Below, piece by piece: positions 11,600 to 22,775 of a stretch of DNA of 64,000 nucleotides; positions within the stretch are counted from its first letter, which is position 1, and each line of letters starts with the position of its first letter. Origin of the DNA: Camelus bactrianus (lineage: Eukaryota > Chordata > Mammalia > Artiodactyla > Camelidae). The notes below the pieces were generated by a model. That model was not told the origin of the DNA. It did no database searches and was given only the letters and a program-made list of their open reading frames with translations. The stretch covers positions 34,674,501 to 34,738,500 of the forward strand of contig NC_133551.1 in the NCBI RefSeq assembly GCF_048773025.1, read 5' to 3'. Both the position numbers and the translations under genes were made by a program.

Positions 11600-11765
11600 A
11601 AACTGTATCATGGCTGAAGCCTCACTGACTCTCATTTTTTTTTTTTTTTTTGGTCTGTAAAATGGGCAAGTTCTAATAACACCTTGATCATGAAGATCCA
11701 ATGAGACAATAGGTAAGAAAGGTGTTTTATTGATTGTAAGGAACTGTGAAAATAGTACCTAATTT
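11600..11765 (+). repeat. MIR SINE with an internal T-run
   Basis: 'gcctcactgactctcat' is followed by a T-run (about 11,636-11,651), then 'ggtctgtaaaatgggcaag' and 'gaagatccaatgagacaa'. This is the second half of MIR. The T-run replaces the usual 'cctcat' junction. Confidence 0.65.
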
Positions 11766-11847
11766 GAACATTTGAGCTCTGTTTGAATTTCTGTTTCACA
11801 GACTTTGTTCATCCTTCTCATCCTGTTTATCTCTGACCCATTCCCAG

Positions 11848-12045
11848 CTACCATCTACTGAGTGGCTGCTGTGTGCCAGGCACTTTGTTACTGTTTACGT
11901 ACATTATTTCTAGTCCTTACCAGCCGAGTAGCTGTCCTCATTTTACAGATAAGGAAACTGAGAGCCAAAGAGTTTACATAATTTTCCTAATAAATTAAGA
12001 CCTTGGATTTAACTCAAGATTGTCTGATGACAAAAACCCACATCC
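11848..12045 (-). repeat. MIR SINE
   Basis: Reverse-complement MIR: 'gctgtgtgccaggcacttt', 'tcattttacagataaggaaa' and 'ctgagagccaaagagtt', ending in a diverged tRNA-like head. Confidence 0.75.
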
Positions 12046-12875
12046 CCTAACTCATAGCACATTAAATCCTCATTCTGGTCTCATCATTATGGAGTTGACC
12101 TTTGCTTGTCCCTTACGGACCCCAGGCTTAGCTTGTCTCCCTCTGCCCCGAGCCCTGGCTTGGCCTCTGTTGCAAGGGGCCAGCCAAATCTCGCTGGGGT
12201 TAGCTGCAGCCGGAGGCACATGAGAGTCTGTAAATATCACTGCTTCACCCCCAAAGCAACTGCATTTCTGGTTCTGCCCCGAACCCCATCTGAAAGTCTA
12301 GCTTTTAAATACTATGCTTTCTATTTTCAGCACATGCTCATGCAGGCTGCCCGAGGATCCTGTCTTATCTGCTCCCTTTGTATCTCTGGGTTACTTTTCT
12401 TGTGTTCCTTAAAGCACTGAACTGTGTGCTGCAGGCGCTGTTGGGCTCCCACTTCCTCCTCCTTACTATAAAATGCTGATTGGTTCGGTTGCTGCTCCTT
12501 TCCCATGTGACTCTGGAGATGTGACCCACTCCAACTCTAGGAGGAAGTCCTGATTGTCTGTTCATGGCAGCTCTAGTCCTGTCTAGTCATTGGTTTAGGG
12601 AGGGGCATATTACACAGTGATGGCCAGGGGCTGAGAAGTCTCCTGAGGGCTTCTGGGAAAAGATTCCTCGCTGACAAAGAGACACGTTGGAAGCTAGGTG
12701 CCTTCTTCTTCTGCTGTGTGATGTTGCTCTGCACATGGGTTCTTAGAACTAGGGCGACCGTGTTGTGTCTTTGAAAAGAGCTAGCCCATGGCGATGCCAA
12801 TGTCCTGGGAATGGAAAAAAGCTGAGTGTTTATAACAGTAGTGAGCCATTGCATAAACCATTCCTGAAGGAGTTC
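12046..12875. other. Unassigned sequence with promoter-like words on the minus strand
   Basis: No exon is recognised. On the minus strand, AACCAATCAGCATTTTATAG (12,467-12,486) places a CCAAT box next to a weak TATA-like word, a layout also seen in LTR promoters. There is no further support for a promoter. Confidence 0.3.
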
Positions 12876-13248
12876 TGTCTTAGTCTGTTCTGGATGCTGT
12901 AACAAAATAGCACAACCTGGGTAGCTTGTAAATAACAGAAAAATGTATTGCTCACAGTTCTGGAGCCTGGGAAGTCCGAGACTGGGGCACCAGCACGGTC
13001 GTGTTTGGTGAGAGCCTTTTCATAGCTGGCTCCTCCTTGCTGTGTCCTCACATTGTCACAATGTGGAATCAACCAGGGTCTCTCTGGAGCCTTTTTGCTA
13101 TAAATAACGGCACTAATTCCATTCATGAGGACTCTAGCCTTGGGACTTAAGCGCTTCTCAAAGACCCCACTTACTAATACTATCAATTTTGGGGTTTAGG
13201 AATTCAACACATGAATTTTGGGGAGACACAAACATTCAGACCATAGCA
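12876..13248 (-). mobile_element. MLT1-type LTR (ERVL-MaLR), fossil
   Basis: Reads as the reverse complement of an MLT1/MST LTR: 'tagtctgttctggatgctgt', 'cacagttctggagcctggga', 'gctgtgtcctcacat' and 'aaacattcagaccatagca'. In its own orientation the element starts TGCTATGG at 13,248 and ends near 12,876, so TG...CA-type ends are preserved. It is a broken relic of mid-mammalian age. Confidence 0.88.
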
Positions 13249-13399
13249 CCTACCTTGAAATCCTTATTGTATGAGATAATAAAGCCCCATAGATGTAAAT
13301 TCATGCTTTGAATTGGGGTTTGTGTTTCCAGTATTTGCAGCTGACAGCATTGTAACTGATACCTTGAAACCATCTCTTTCTCTGTCTCTTCATGGGAAG

Positions 13400-13500
13400 G
13401 CAGGGATTTTTCTCTTGTTTAAAGATACATCCTCAGCACCTAGTATTGTAATTGGCACACAGCAGGTGCTCATCAAATATCTGCTGACTGCATGAACAAC
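13400..13500 (+). repeat. L2 LINE 3' end fragment
   Basis: 'cctcagcacctagtattgta', 'ttggcacacagcaggtgctc' and 'atcaaatatctgctgactgc' match the L2 3' terminus. Confidence 0.6.
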
Positions 13501-13750
13501 AGCTCTGTCAGGGAAACTCACTGGAAGTGGAAACAACACTCTGGCCTGTGAGGAAGCTTGAAATCCAAGCTTGAGGGGACACTGAGTGTGAACCAGTAAA
13601 AATTTATCCCAGATAATCCCCACTTGGAGTTAGTGTAGAATCCTTGAATATCAGATCAGGAAGGGGTCTTAAACATAGCTATCCCAGACTGCTTTTTTTT
13701 AAGGTGGAGAAAAGAGGCCCAAAGAAGGCAAGTAACTTGTCCAAGGCACC

Positions 13751-14099
13751 TGTTATGGACTAAATGTTTGTGTCCTCCAAAATTCAGATGTTGAAGCCCC
13801 ACCCCCAATGTGACTGAACTTGGAGTTAGGGTGGGCTTAAATGAGGTCATAAGGGTGGGGCCCTGATCCAGTTGGATTAGTGTCCTTATAAGAAGAGATA
13901 TCAGAGAGCACTCTCTCTCTCTGTCCTCCATGTGAGGACACAGTGAGAAGGTAGCTGTCTATAAGCTCAGAGGAGAGTCCTCACTAGACACAGTCAACCA
14001 GCGCTGTGATCTTGCAGAACTGCGAAATTCCTGTTGTTGAAGCCACCCAAGTCTAACTGTCTGTAGTATATGTTATAACCGCCAGAACTGACTACCTCA
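13751..14099 (+). mobile_element. MLT1-type solo LTR (ERVL-MaLR) with 5-bp flanking repeat, fossil
   Basis: The LTR starts TGTTATGGACTAAATG and ends CTACCTCA. Internal words are 'gtcctccaaaattcagatg', 'gtgtccttataagaagag', 'gtgaggacacagtgagaag' and 'gttgttgaagccaccc'. The pentamer GCACC flanks both sides (13,746-13,750 and 14,100-14,104), the 5-bp target duplication expected for this family. It looks like a complete solo LTR. Confidence 0.92.
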
Positions 14100-14514
14100 G
14101 CACCTGCATATTTCATGGCTGTTTCTTTAAGCCAGCCTGATCCTTACTTGCTGTGTGACTGGGGCATATCTCACCTACTCTCTGAGCCTCTTTCCAACCT
14201 AGGTAGCAAAGGGTAGTGATTCCTGTTTGCTCACTTTCTAGGCCCATGGTAAAGACAGATGCTGTGACAGAAGTGGAAGAGTTTTGCAAACTGCACAATT
14301 CCAAGTAAACTTAAATAAATTCCAATTAATTTTGCTATTATAGTAGACACCAAATATGTGTGTCTTAAGGTGAAATGAGGGGACGAGCTAACCAGGGTGC
14401 TAACGGGCTTTGGTAGTGGGTTCATAGATGACACAAAAAAGAAGCATTTCAAATAGAAAAGGGAAGTAAAGAAAGATGTTGGATTGCAAAGTTGCTAGCT
14501 TTTGAGAGCTTGTT
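14100..14514. other. Unassigned sequence
   Basis: No repeat is confidently recognised apart from MIR-like wording near 14,149-14,195 ('gctgtgtgactggggc', 'tctctgagcctctttcc'). Confidence 0.4.
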
Positions 14515-14720
14515 TGTGTTCCAGGCACTGTGTTAGATATCACACACCCATTATTTTGTATAATCATCCTATTAAACCTGAAAAACAGGTGTTTTGGCTT
14601 TTACCAATGATGAAACTGAGGCTGTGGGAGATTCAGTGGGTTGTTGTGGTGATGGGTGGTCCAGCAGGATTCACACCTCCATCACTTGGCTCAGCATCCA
14701 TGTTCTCTCTGCCACACTAC
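14515..14720 (-). repeat. MIR SINE
   Basis: Reverse-complement MIR: 'ttccaggcactgtgttaga', 'caatgatgaaactgaggctg', 'gcaggattcacacctccatc'. Confidence 0.7.
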
Positions 14721-15079
14721 TGGCCTCTCCAGAAACTTGAAAGCATCTATCTGGATGACCCAGTCTGAGGTCCTTCTGCTTCTAGCATCCCACAGCTCCC
14801 ATTTTCCCACAGGTCTTTCCCTGCCTGAGCAGGAGGACTGTTCCAGTCAAGGTGGCTTGGATAGTGAAAGCTCAGAGGTCATCATGTAGATGATCCTGGT
14901 GACCAGCCACACAGCTTCTTCTTGCCTCATCAGCTGATTCCATAGAAAGGTAGGCATGGATAACTCCTCAGTTTTGTTTTGGTGCCCATGTCATGTAATT
15001 TATGTTCCCTTTGTGTTTGGTCTACAAATCTGAGCTCTGGTGCGAAAGCAGGAACTGGTGGATATGACTCCTAGTGAGG

Positions 15080-15230
15080 CACATGGGGGTTCAAATCCCA
15101 CTCTACTACTCCTCACTTGGTGGCCTTGTGCACATTCTTCTAGGTCTCAGTTTACTCACCTGCGACATGGGGATGACACCTTACTTGTAAGAATATGGTA
15201 GTGATGGTGAATGTAGTTTCCCCATAGAAG
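15080..15230 (+). repeat. MIR SINE
   Basis: 'gggttcaaatcccactcta' is the tRNA-derived B-box region. It is followed by 'cttggtggccttgtgc', 'ctcagtttactcacctgcga' and 'catggggatgacacc'. Confidence 0.75.
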
Positions 15231-15373
15231 AGATACTTTAAAAATGATCATCTATCTTTAAATTCATTTATAAAGAAGAGAAAAATCATCACTTAACTTT
15301 TCTTTCTCCCTATTAGTACCCCTGACCCCTTAAGGTCAGTTACTATCATTTTTTCCCTCCTATCTCTGTAGGT

Positions 15374-15716
15374 TGTTTTTTTTTTCTCTTTCTTGTCTTC
15401 TTTTCTTTCTCTTTCTTTCTTCCTTTCTTCTTTCCTTTCTTTCTTTCTCTACCTCTTTGTCTTAACCTCTTACTCCCTCCCTCCCTCCCTTCCTTCCTCC
15501 CTCCCTTTCTTCCTTCCTCCCTCCCTTTCTTCCTTCCTCCCTTTCTTTCTTCCTTCCTCTCTTTCTTTCTTTCTTTCTTTCTTTCTCTCTCCCTTTCTTT
15601 TCTTTCTTTCTTCCCTTCTTTCCTGTTTCCTTGTTTCTTTCTCTCCTTCCTTCTTTCCTTCCTTCCTTCTTTCTTTCTTTCCTTCCTTCTTTCTTTCTCT
15701 CTTTCTTTCTTTCCCC
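15374..15716 (+). repeat. Long polypyrimidine (CTTT/CCTT/CCCT) tract
   Basis: About 340 bases of almost uninterrupted C/T on the plus strand, built of TTTC, TTCC and CCTCC units, with short breaks near 15,394, 15,450-15,474 and 15,622-15,633. Long mirror-symmetric homopyrimidine runs can adopt triplex (H-DNA) structure. The apparent 98-131-codon frames here, reading Ser/Phe/Leu-rich on one strand and Lys/Glu/Arg-rich on the other, come from the repeat and are not genes. Confidence 0.95.
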
Positions 15717-16754
15717 ACAACAGCCTCTGTGATCTCTCTTGGTTGCTGTGGGTACTTTCTAACCACTAGGATCTATGATTCAGCCTAGTGGGGCCAGTAT
15801 ATTCTGAATTATATTAGTCCTTGCCTTGAGATGAGTATTACACCTTCCTGTGTTTTTGAAAAATCATAGGCATAAAGTCGTAGCTTACTCTAATCTTCAT
15901 CTCACTGATGACAGCCAGTGATTTTAACTTAGATCTTTGTTTCATTTTGTAATCCTATTTAGTGTTCCAGGTAGTAGTCACTGCTTTTAAAATACTGATT
16001 TGGTGCCTGAAGAAGTACCTGTACCTAATTTGGCATTTCTGTTCAGCTATCTTTACTAGAAGATTTGTCAAAAATGCTGGAGACATTCTATTTCTTCTAT
16101 GTTTGGACTCCTTATTTTGAAGCATATAGACTTGAGTATGGAACGTAGAATCATAACTCATTAAAAAAAACCACAACAACAATAACAAACACTGGTTAAA
16201 ACCTCCAGAGATTTTTTTTTTTCCCATTTGTTTGGAAACCATCCCCTATTGCCTACAGTTCTATTTCCGATAGGTCCTTCTCCATATTTTCTCTGCTCGT
16301 CCCTCCCAGCTTTGTTTATGCCTCCAAATGGATTCTTTTGTTCTTAGCATCTCTGTCTCTAGTCTCTCTCTTTCCACACCCCACCCTTGCCCTGTCTACT
16401 CAGCAAAAGGGACCATTTCACCCCAGACTTATACATGGTCATATAGACAGTTGCGTTTACCCTGTGTTTGTTTCCAACCCCATTCAGCATCTGTCCTGCT
16501 CCAGGGATTTTTGAGGCCAAAACATTTGGCTATGGGAGAGACCCCCCACACATCCACTGAGGTGCATCTGGACTCTGCAGTCAGCAGCCTTTGAAGCCCT
16601 GCAGTGCATCTGGTTAAAAATGTTTTGGGTCAACAAGGAACTCCATGACCTATGCACTTTTTTCCCCCTAATCTATCTTTCAATCTGTTAAAAACATCCA
16701 GATTTCTTGGGCTCCATTTAGAATGGAAAACTCTACCCAGTTGGGAATTCTGAT
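15717..16754. other. Unassigned sequence
   Basis: No exon or repeat was confidently recognised. An A/C-rich patch 'aaaaaaaaccacaacaacaa' lies at about 16,163 and a T-run at 16,213. Confidence 0.4.
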
Positions 16755-17200
16755 GGTAAAGACCTTTGCTGGCTCCCCATTGCCTACTAAATACTGAAGC
16801 ACTCTGCAGGCAATTAAGGCCCTCCGAGTCCAGCCTCACACACAGCCTTTAATCAGGTGTTCTAAATCTGGGGTTTGGGAATCCCTTGAAGTTCCAAGAA
16901 TTGTTCATATATACTTTTTTTTTTCCCTGGATAGAGGGGTCCAAAATTTTCATCCATTACTCAAAGTGGCCCAACAATCGAAATGATTAAGTATCCATCA
17001 ATCCATTGGGTTTGCCCTTGAATCAGGCAAAACTGGCCCATCAAACTCATTTTTCTAGACTTAGTTATGAACTTCCTTCCCTACTGTGCCCTGATCTTCT
17101 GCCTTTTTAACCTGTGTCTTTCCCCTTCTCTCACTTTCCTACCTGCTGGCTCATCTTCTCTGTCTTCTTTCATAGCATTATCCTGATCATCAAGTCTGAC
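16755..17200 (+). repeat. L2 LINE fragment with a foreign block inside (tentative)
   Basis: 'gctggctccccattgccta' and 'aggcaattaaggccctccga' match the late ORF2 region of L2. 'cttccctactgtgccctgatc' and 'tttcccct' at about 17,077-17,125 look like further L2. The block between, about 16,860-17,000 ('gaatcccttgaagttcc', 'gataga ggggtcc'-like wording), is probably a separate insertion. Confidence 0.45.
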
Positions 17201-17879
17201 CCATGGTTGCATTTTCTTGATAATGACTTTGTTATTAATGCTAATTTCCTCATAGAATCTCAGTTTGGCTTCCCCTCAGAAGCAGAATGTGAGAGTGAGT
17301 CAGATGTAAATGGTGTATTTTGAGGGTGATCCTAGAAAACCTCAGTAAGAGGGTGGAGAAGTAAAACAGCGTAGAGAAGGAAGCTGATAGAGAATTATAT
17401 CAAACAGGTTAAATATGTGGATTGCTGGAGCCTAACTCTCTTGGGCAGCACATGCCTCGGGGTTTCCATATCTGAGGTAAGTGAAGAGGGGTCTTTTTCA
17501 CCATTAATCATTGTTTGGGGAAGGGGGAGAGAAGATATCAATTCTCCAGCACTCTGGAGCATGCACACAGAGTGGGTTACAGCAGCTACAGAGTCATGGG
17601 TGACTGCAGTTGCCAGTTGGGTTGATGTGGACAGAAGTGGTGCATGATGAAGAGATACAGGTGGGGCCCCCACAGGTTCTGCAGAGTGAACTCAGCTCTC
17701 CTTGATTTAGCATCATCTTCTGACCACCTGGATTGTTTCTAGCTCTGGGTAAACACCCCTTCCACTGCAGCCCAACCTGTCAGCTACCTCTCCTTGCAAG
17801 AGCGATCCTCTTGGGTTTGAGGCACCAGACTCCTCACCAATTCCAAAATGTGAATGATACGGGTCTTGCTTCTACTTGA
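17201..17879. other. Unassigned sequence
   Basis: No exon or repeat recognised. Frames at 17,395-17,673 (minus) and 17,417-17,647 (plus) overlap each other and resemble no known protein. Confidence 0.4.
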
Positions 17880-18205
17880 TCTCTTATTTTCTTCCCTTCG
17901 CCTAGGATGTCCCCATCTCCTGCTGAAGACTTAGTCATAATTCCAGGCCAAAATTCAATATTCTTGTTTCCACAAAGTCTTCTCAGGTCCACCTAAAAGT
18001 TAGAATCAAACTGCGTGTCTCTGATGGTCACTTAACATTTCAAGATTGCTTCCTGAAACTGGCGAAATACCACAGGTGGCTGTATTCTCTCTTGTCCTAG
18101 GAAGCAGAGTCCTGAGGCCAGGGACTGGTTTCATAATCTTTGTGTTTCAGGGATGAATCCAGCGCTTGGCACACAGTAGGTACTTGAAAAAGAATCGCTG
18201 AGATG
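17880..18205 (+). repeat. L2 LINE 3' end
   Basis: 'gaggccagggactggtttca', 'ccagcgcttggcacacagta' and 'ggtacttgaaaaagaatcgc' form the L2 3' terminus. Upstream wording ('tcttctcaggtccacct') fits the preceding part of the same copy. Confidence 0.65.
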
Positions 18206-18431
18206 AAGTTCACAGCATCCAAGAATACGTTTCTTAACTATGTCGCGCCACTGGATATGCACTGTTTGGCCTCTGAAATTTGAGTCTATGTGCAGTTCAT
18301 TCAAGGCACAAAGTCCTTTTATTTATTTATTTTTTCTGGCATCGCAGTCTTGTGTCATCTTCATCTTTAGCTGCCTCCCTGGAAATCAGTGCCTTAGGAC
18401 TGCCCTAAAATTGTCCTACAGAGAAGGATGC

Positions 18432-18500
18432 TGATTAACGCAACACATATTTACTGAGAACTAACTCTACTTTAAGCACAGGAAACACTCGTCTGAACGT
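18432..18500 (-). repeat. L2 LINE 3' end scrap
   Basis: 'aacgcaacacatatttactg' and 'agaactaactctactttaag' match reverse-complement L2. Confidence 0.45.
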
Positions 18501-18659
18501 ACTTTCAAGGAACTCTGAATTTTGCTCTTTTGCTTCCTCTTGTGAACTTGAACTGCTGCCCCTGTTTTCTCAGAAACGGTTAGATTTACTAGCTTTCGAT
18601 GAGTCTGTGTCTAACTCTGTGATGCTCAGACGCTCCTGATAAAAATGATAATTTTCGCT

Positions 18660-18900
18660 GACTGTTTCAGCTCCTGCTTCTCTCTCCCCCACACTAACCA
18701 GGACTCACACAGTTGGAGCCACAGTGTCTAGCCCGCGGCTGCCATCTTGGACAGGCGTCTGCAGCTGTTCTGTGTGTATGCGCAAGTCTGTTCTCTACGA
18801 CCAGATTGCAAACTCGTTATGGGAATGTCCGCGTCTCCGTGCCCCAGACTGTGTGCGCTGGGCTGGGTTATTATAAAATGATGAAGGACTCATGAAAATC
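18660..18900. promoter_or_regulatory. YY1-type motif in a CpG-bearing stretch (weak)
   Basis: GCCATCTTG at 18,741-18,749 is a full YY1 core, preceded by 'gcccgcggct'. Several CpGs fall in the next 100 bases, which is unusual in this CpG-poor window. L2-like wording begins nearby, so the motif may have come with a repeat. No promoter is claimed. Confidence 0.25.
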
Positions 18901-18934
18901 GTTTGGGTAGTCTCAGGCCCATCTCCATGACTCT

Positions 18935-19175
18935 CGTTCAGCCTTCATGGCCCAGTTCAGATGTGTCCTTCAGGAAACCTTCAGGCACTCAAGCTGGGCC
19001 GGCTGCCCATGCGGTGGTCCTCTTGCATCTCGTGCTTGTCATGTTGCATCAAAATTCTTAGCTCCGTTTGCCTAATGGACTGTCAGCTCATCGAGGTCAG
19101 GAGCTATGTTTTGTTTGCCTTCTTGAACGGAGTGCCTGAAAAAAACGAATATTCCCTTGGTGTTTATGAATGGAA
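18935..19175 (+). repeat. L2 LINE 3' end
   Basis: 'cttcatggcccagttcagat', 'gtgtccttcaggaaaccttc', 'tgtcagctcatcgaggtcag', 'gagctatgttttgtttgcc' and 'gaacggagtgcctg' are L2 pieces in order, giving a fairly long copy. Confidence 0.8.
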
Positions 19176-20349
19176 TTGAACTGAGTTGTGCAAGTTCTCT
19201 TGTTTTGGAAGGAGAATCTATGGTAATTCCAGAGGCGGGTGATTTCCCCAGCAGGCCTTCCTCCAACATCCCCTTTTTCCTCTGTCTTTTCAGTCTTCCA
19301 CTACCTTCTTTGACCGATCTGCAGAACAGGTTAGATACAGCTCTAGTGAAGCCCCAATTTCTTTTTAACAGTACTTCTGGGGATTGCTGTGCGTACTTAG
19401 CTTCTAAAGATAATTGTTCACTCAGGCTCTCACTTCACCTTTTGTTCTTTTATTCAGAGATGGAAATGCTTTATGCCTCCTGGAAGGTGGGAGGGACTCC
19501 AAGATATTTAAGTTGGTCAACATAAAAATTTGGTAACTATCACGGTCAAGAACATGCCATGACTGTTTCCTGGGAGGGATTTGTAATTTTAGAAAATCAC
19601 TAGATGGATTTTTAGTTCTTGATGTGTCCGTAATCATTTTTTTAAATGATATTTTAAGAAAAAGAAAAGATATTTTCTTTTAATTTTACTCTCCATTGAT
19701 TTTTCCTGTCCTCAGACATTTTAGTGCTGGATTATCAGAATGCAGCTTCAAGAGTTCAAGGGTGTGTCTGGGCCTTGCCTCAACCATGAGATTGATATGG
19801 GTGCTTTCCACAAGGTAGCAAAGATGTTCGGGACTAGGGAGCAGGGATCGTTACCCAGGGCTGCCAGAAGCACAGCACCCAGTCAGGAGAAGCAGAGCAA
19901 TCCATCTTCCATCTAGCCTGTGTTCTAGACTGTGAAAGCACATTGCAAGTAGAAAGATAAAGGGAGACAGGATGCAAAGATGAAAAGATGAGCCATTTCT
20001 AGAACTCTCTATATTGGAACAGTGGGAGATGTGAGCTATAGAAAATAGAAAGTGATTAAGGAAGGAATTCATGAGTCATAGAAGCCGTCAACACTCTACT
20101 TCATATGAAGTAGATACAGGTACAGCACCTTGAAGATCCCAGCAGTCTGGACAGAAGATGTAGACAAAAAGTCACTGTTAGTAGGGCTCTGCTTTGGCCC
20201 CTAACACTTTCCAGCCCCGGGAGGCTTTTCCAGAGTGTGACTGTACTACCTGTGGAGAGAGTAAATATCTCAGGCGGTCATGCCTTTTATGATTTTCCTC
20301 CAATGTCTATTTCCCATTCATTTGGATTTTACTTAAAGAAAAAACACTC
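19176..20349. other. Unassigned sequence
   Basis: No exon or repeat recognised. The 122-codon plus frame at 19,157-19,525 starts inside an L2 tail and has no protein-family look. Confidence 0.4.
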
Positions 20350-20786
20350 AACCCACAGACCTACCACACCTGTACTTCTCCTGTGGGGTATGTGAGCCTG
20401 TGGGATAGCTGTGAAAAGTCAAATAGAAAACAGGTGCCCAAGCCCTGCAAACATGAGTGAGCAAGACCAAATTGATTCCAGCACCATGTAAGAGACACCT
20501 CCATCGCAGCTCAACCCTAAATGCTGCCTCTGTAGCCACCAGCCCTCTTGTTGTGGCTTTGACCCCCCCACCCCATCCATATGCTGCATATTACTGAGAT
20601 GCAGCACCAATAGGAAAGGAATGGTTTCCATGCAGTTCAAGTCAAGATGGCATTAAGCATCTCAGTGGTAAACTTGGTTGCCAAGGGAACCAGTGGGAGT
20701 GGATGTGGCCAGGCATGACAGGATGGTAGGTGGTTGGCACAATCTGAAATAAATTTCATCAAGTGATTAAAAAAAAAAAAAACTCT
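20350..20786 (+). pseudogene. Candidate 5'-truncated processed retrocopy of unknown parent
   Basis: The right end has the form of an mRNA 3' end: AATAAA at 20,748-20,753, then about 14 bases, then a run of 14-15 A (from about 20,768). The bases after the run ('aaaactctcg') resemble 'aaaacactca' at about 20,341-20,350, which could be a decayed target-site duplication. Upstream, one frame ends MSEQDQIDSSTM before a stop (20,454-20,492) and could be the tail of a coding region, with the remainder as 3' UTR. I do not recognise the parent gene. A SINE-like or chance A-run is possible. Confidence 0.35.
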
Positions 20787-22569
20787 CGTACTAATGCTGG
20801 CATATCCATCCAAAGAATAAGTCCATTCTCTTAACCCACATGGAACACAATGCCATGTTACTTTTTAAGATGTAAATTTTTACAAAATGGTTGCCAAAAA
20901 GCAAGCAAGGCTTATGCTCATTCACCACAACCTTGGTGAGCTCTCTACCACAATCACTCCAACTAGCTCTTTCATAAAAGGTACAAATTGCAATCTAATT
21001 ACTGAAAACCATGGGCAGAAACCCAAGACCCTCAATTCAATAAGTGTCTCTTGATTTTATAATGGAGGTGAGAGAAATGGAAAATCCATGGCTGTCCATG
21101 GGAACTGTAGGTTAGTCTAAAGGGATACAAGGCACATAGTCTAAGTGTGCTCTGTGAAGACGATGGACGTCGTGTAGACGTTGTTGCTGGCCTCAGGGAG
21201 CTCACAGTCTAGTGAGACCGCTACTCAAGGTACGACCTGCTGATACAACATGATCGGCTCCACTCATTTTGGAGGTACAACATTTCTGAGTCCCAGTTCC
21301 ATTTACTGCAATGAGACCTTTCTTCTCAACTTAGAGTCACTACTGTAATTGAGTCAAGGATTCCCAGGAACTGGAAATAAGTTCAAGAGGTCAGTCCTGA
21401 TTACTGTCACCCTGCAGAGAAAACATAAGAAATTCTGAGTGGTGGCCGTCGTTGGTCGTCCTGTTCTCTGCCGCCGTTATTCTCATATGGAGTTGCCCCT
21501 CAAAATCAGGCTGTTTCTTGGCGTATTACCTGACCCTTGCAGTGAGTGTTGCAGAGTCCCAGACACAGAGACCAGGTGTGCCTGTCTGCTGGGAGGTCAG
21601 GCAGTCAAGTGCAAGAAGCACTAAAAATACAAACTTATCCTCACCTCTCCACCATTGGTGGCTAAAGGGCATAATGCTGTCTTTGGTTTAGAGTTTACAG
21701 AGCTGAGAAGGTGTTTTGATGGGTTTTCCATATTAAAGTTTAAGATCTTAAATTTGATAGAATTGTTAAGATGGAATTTCTGGGAACTTTTTACAATGAT
21801 AGAAATAACAGAGAAGGTGTAGAACTGGGGGGAGATAGCTCTAAGTTCAGTTTTGGTCATGTTGATTCTGGAGCCCCTGTGAAACCAATTTTGAATAGGC
21901 ATTTGGATATAAAGCCCTGGGGTTAGAAGAGCAGCTGGACTGGAGATATAAATTTCTATATCATCATATTATTGTACTTTGTAGATGAGGTTAAAGAACT
22001 AGCTGGAATCTCCCTTATATCTTATACAAGCTCTGTCTCTCTCTCTCTCAATCACTCCTGTTTCCCTCTGTGCCTAGAGTCTTGTTCCTAGAGATGCTCA
22101 AGTAAAATTTTCATCTCTCCCAATGGCTCCCTAGATAGACATCTCAGACCCACTTAAAATCTGCTGGCGACTGGACTTTGGAAGGGTGTTTTGAAAATCT
22201 GAGCTTTCTGATGGCTGTACACTAGGAGACAACAGAGGAGGAAACACGTGGGGAGATTGCTAATTGCATTTACTGGACCACATGCCTTCCCTGGCTCTCA
22301 GAGGAATACATGTTTCCAGGAAATATGAGGTTTGTCTGAGGTCCAAGGGCACTCAGACAATGGAGAAAACAAGTCCCACAGGTCGTGGTGAGTGTCTCTG
22401 CCTGCTCAGGACCTAACTCGCTTTTGCCTTATTTACGTCCAAACAACAAGCACTTCGGGATGCTTGTGTCTGGATTCCATGTATACAAATTAAAGGTTTT
22501 TTTCGTTAGTTGGGGTGAATAACTCCCTGTCCAGGGCTTTCATACTTTTAATGTGAATCAGATATGGGT
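20787..22569. other. Unassigned sequence with one L2 scrap
   Basis: An L2 3' piece in reverse orientation lies at about 21,155-21,235 ('ggcctcagggagctcacag', 'tctagtgagacc'). A small CpG cluster is at 21,445-21,475. A short (TC)n lies at 22,031-22,049. No exon was seen. Confidence 0.4.
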
Positions 22570-22775
22570 TTCTGGATTTGGAGACTGAAGACCAGGCTCT
22601 ATATGGTGCTCTGATCCTTAGAAGCATATGACTTGGGCAAGTAATCTAACTGTCTGAGTTCTGTTTTCTTTATGCATTTCAGGGGTTAACATTACCTGCC
22701 TCCTAGGGTGGCGGGGAGGGTTCAGTAAAATGGCCAGTGTGACAGCACGAACTACAAGTTCATTAGAAAATATCT
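22570..22775 (+). repeat. MIR SINE
   Basis: 'tatgacttgggcaagtaatc', 'taactgtctgagttctg', 'gttaacattacctgcctcct' and 'agggttcagtaaaatgg' follow MIR order. Confidence 0.65.

Noticed and set aside
12467-12486. CCAAT/TATA-like promoter on the minus strand
   Set aside because: The TATA-like word is weak and there is no downstream exon, CpG enrichment or LTR body. Kept only as a note.
15470-15716. CRISPR-like or tandem-array look of the CCTTCCTCCC units
   Set aside because: Unit length is variable with no spacers, and the host is a mammal. It is simple-sequence DNA.
15346-15788. Overlapping 98-131-codon frames rich in Ser/Phe/Leu or Lys/Glu/Arg
   Set aside because: They are translations of the polypyrimidine tract in different frames.
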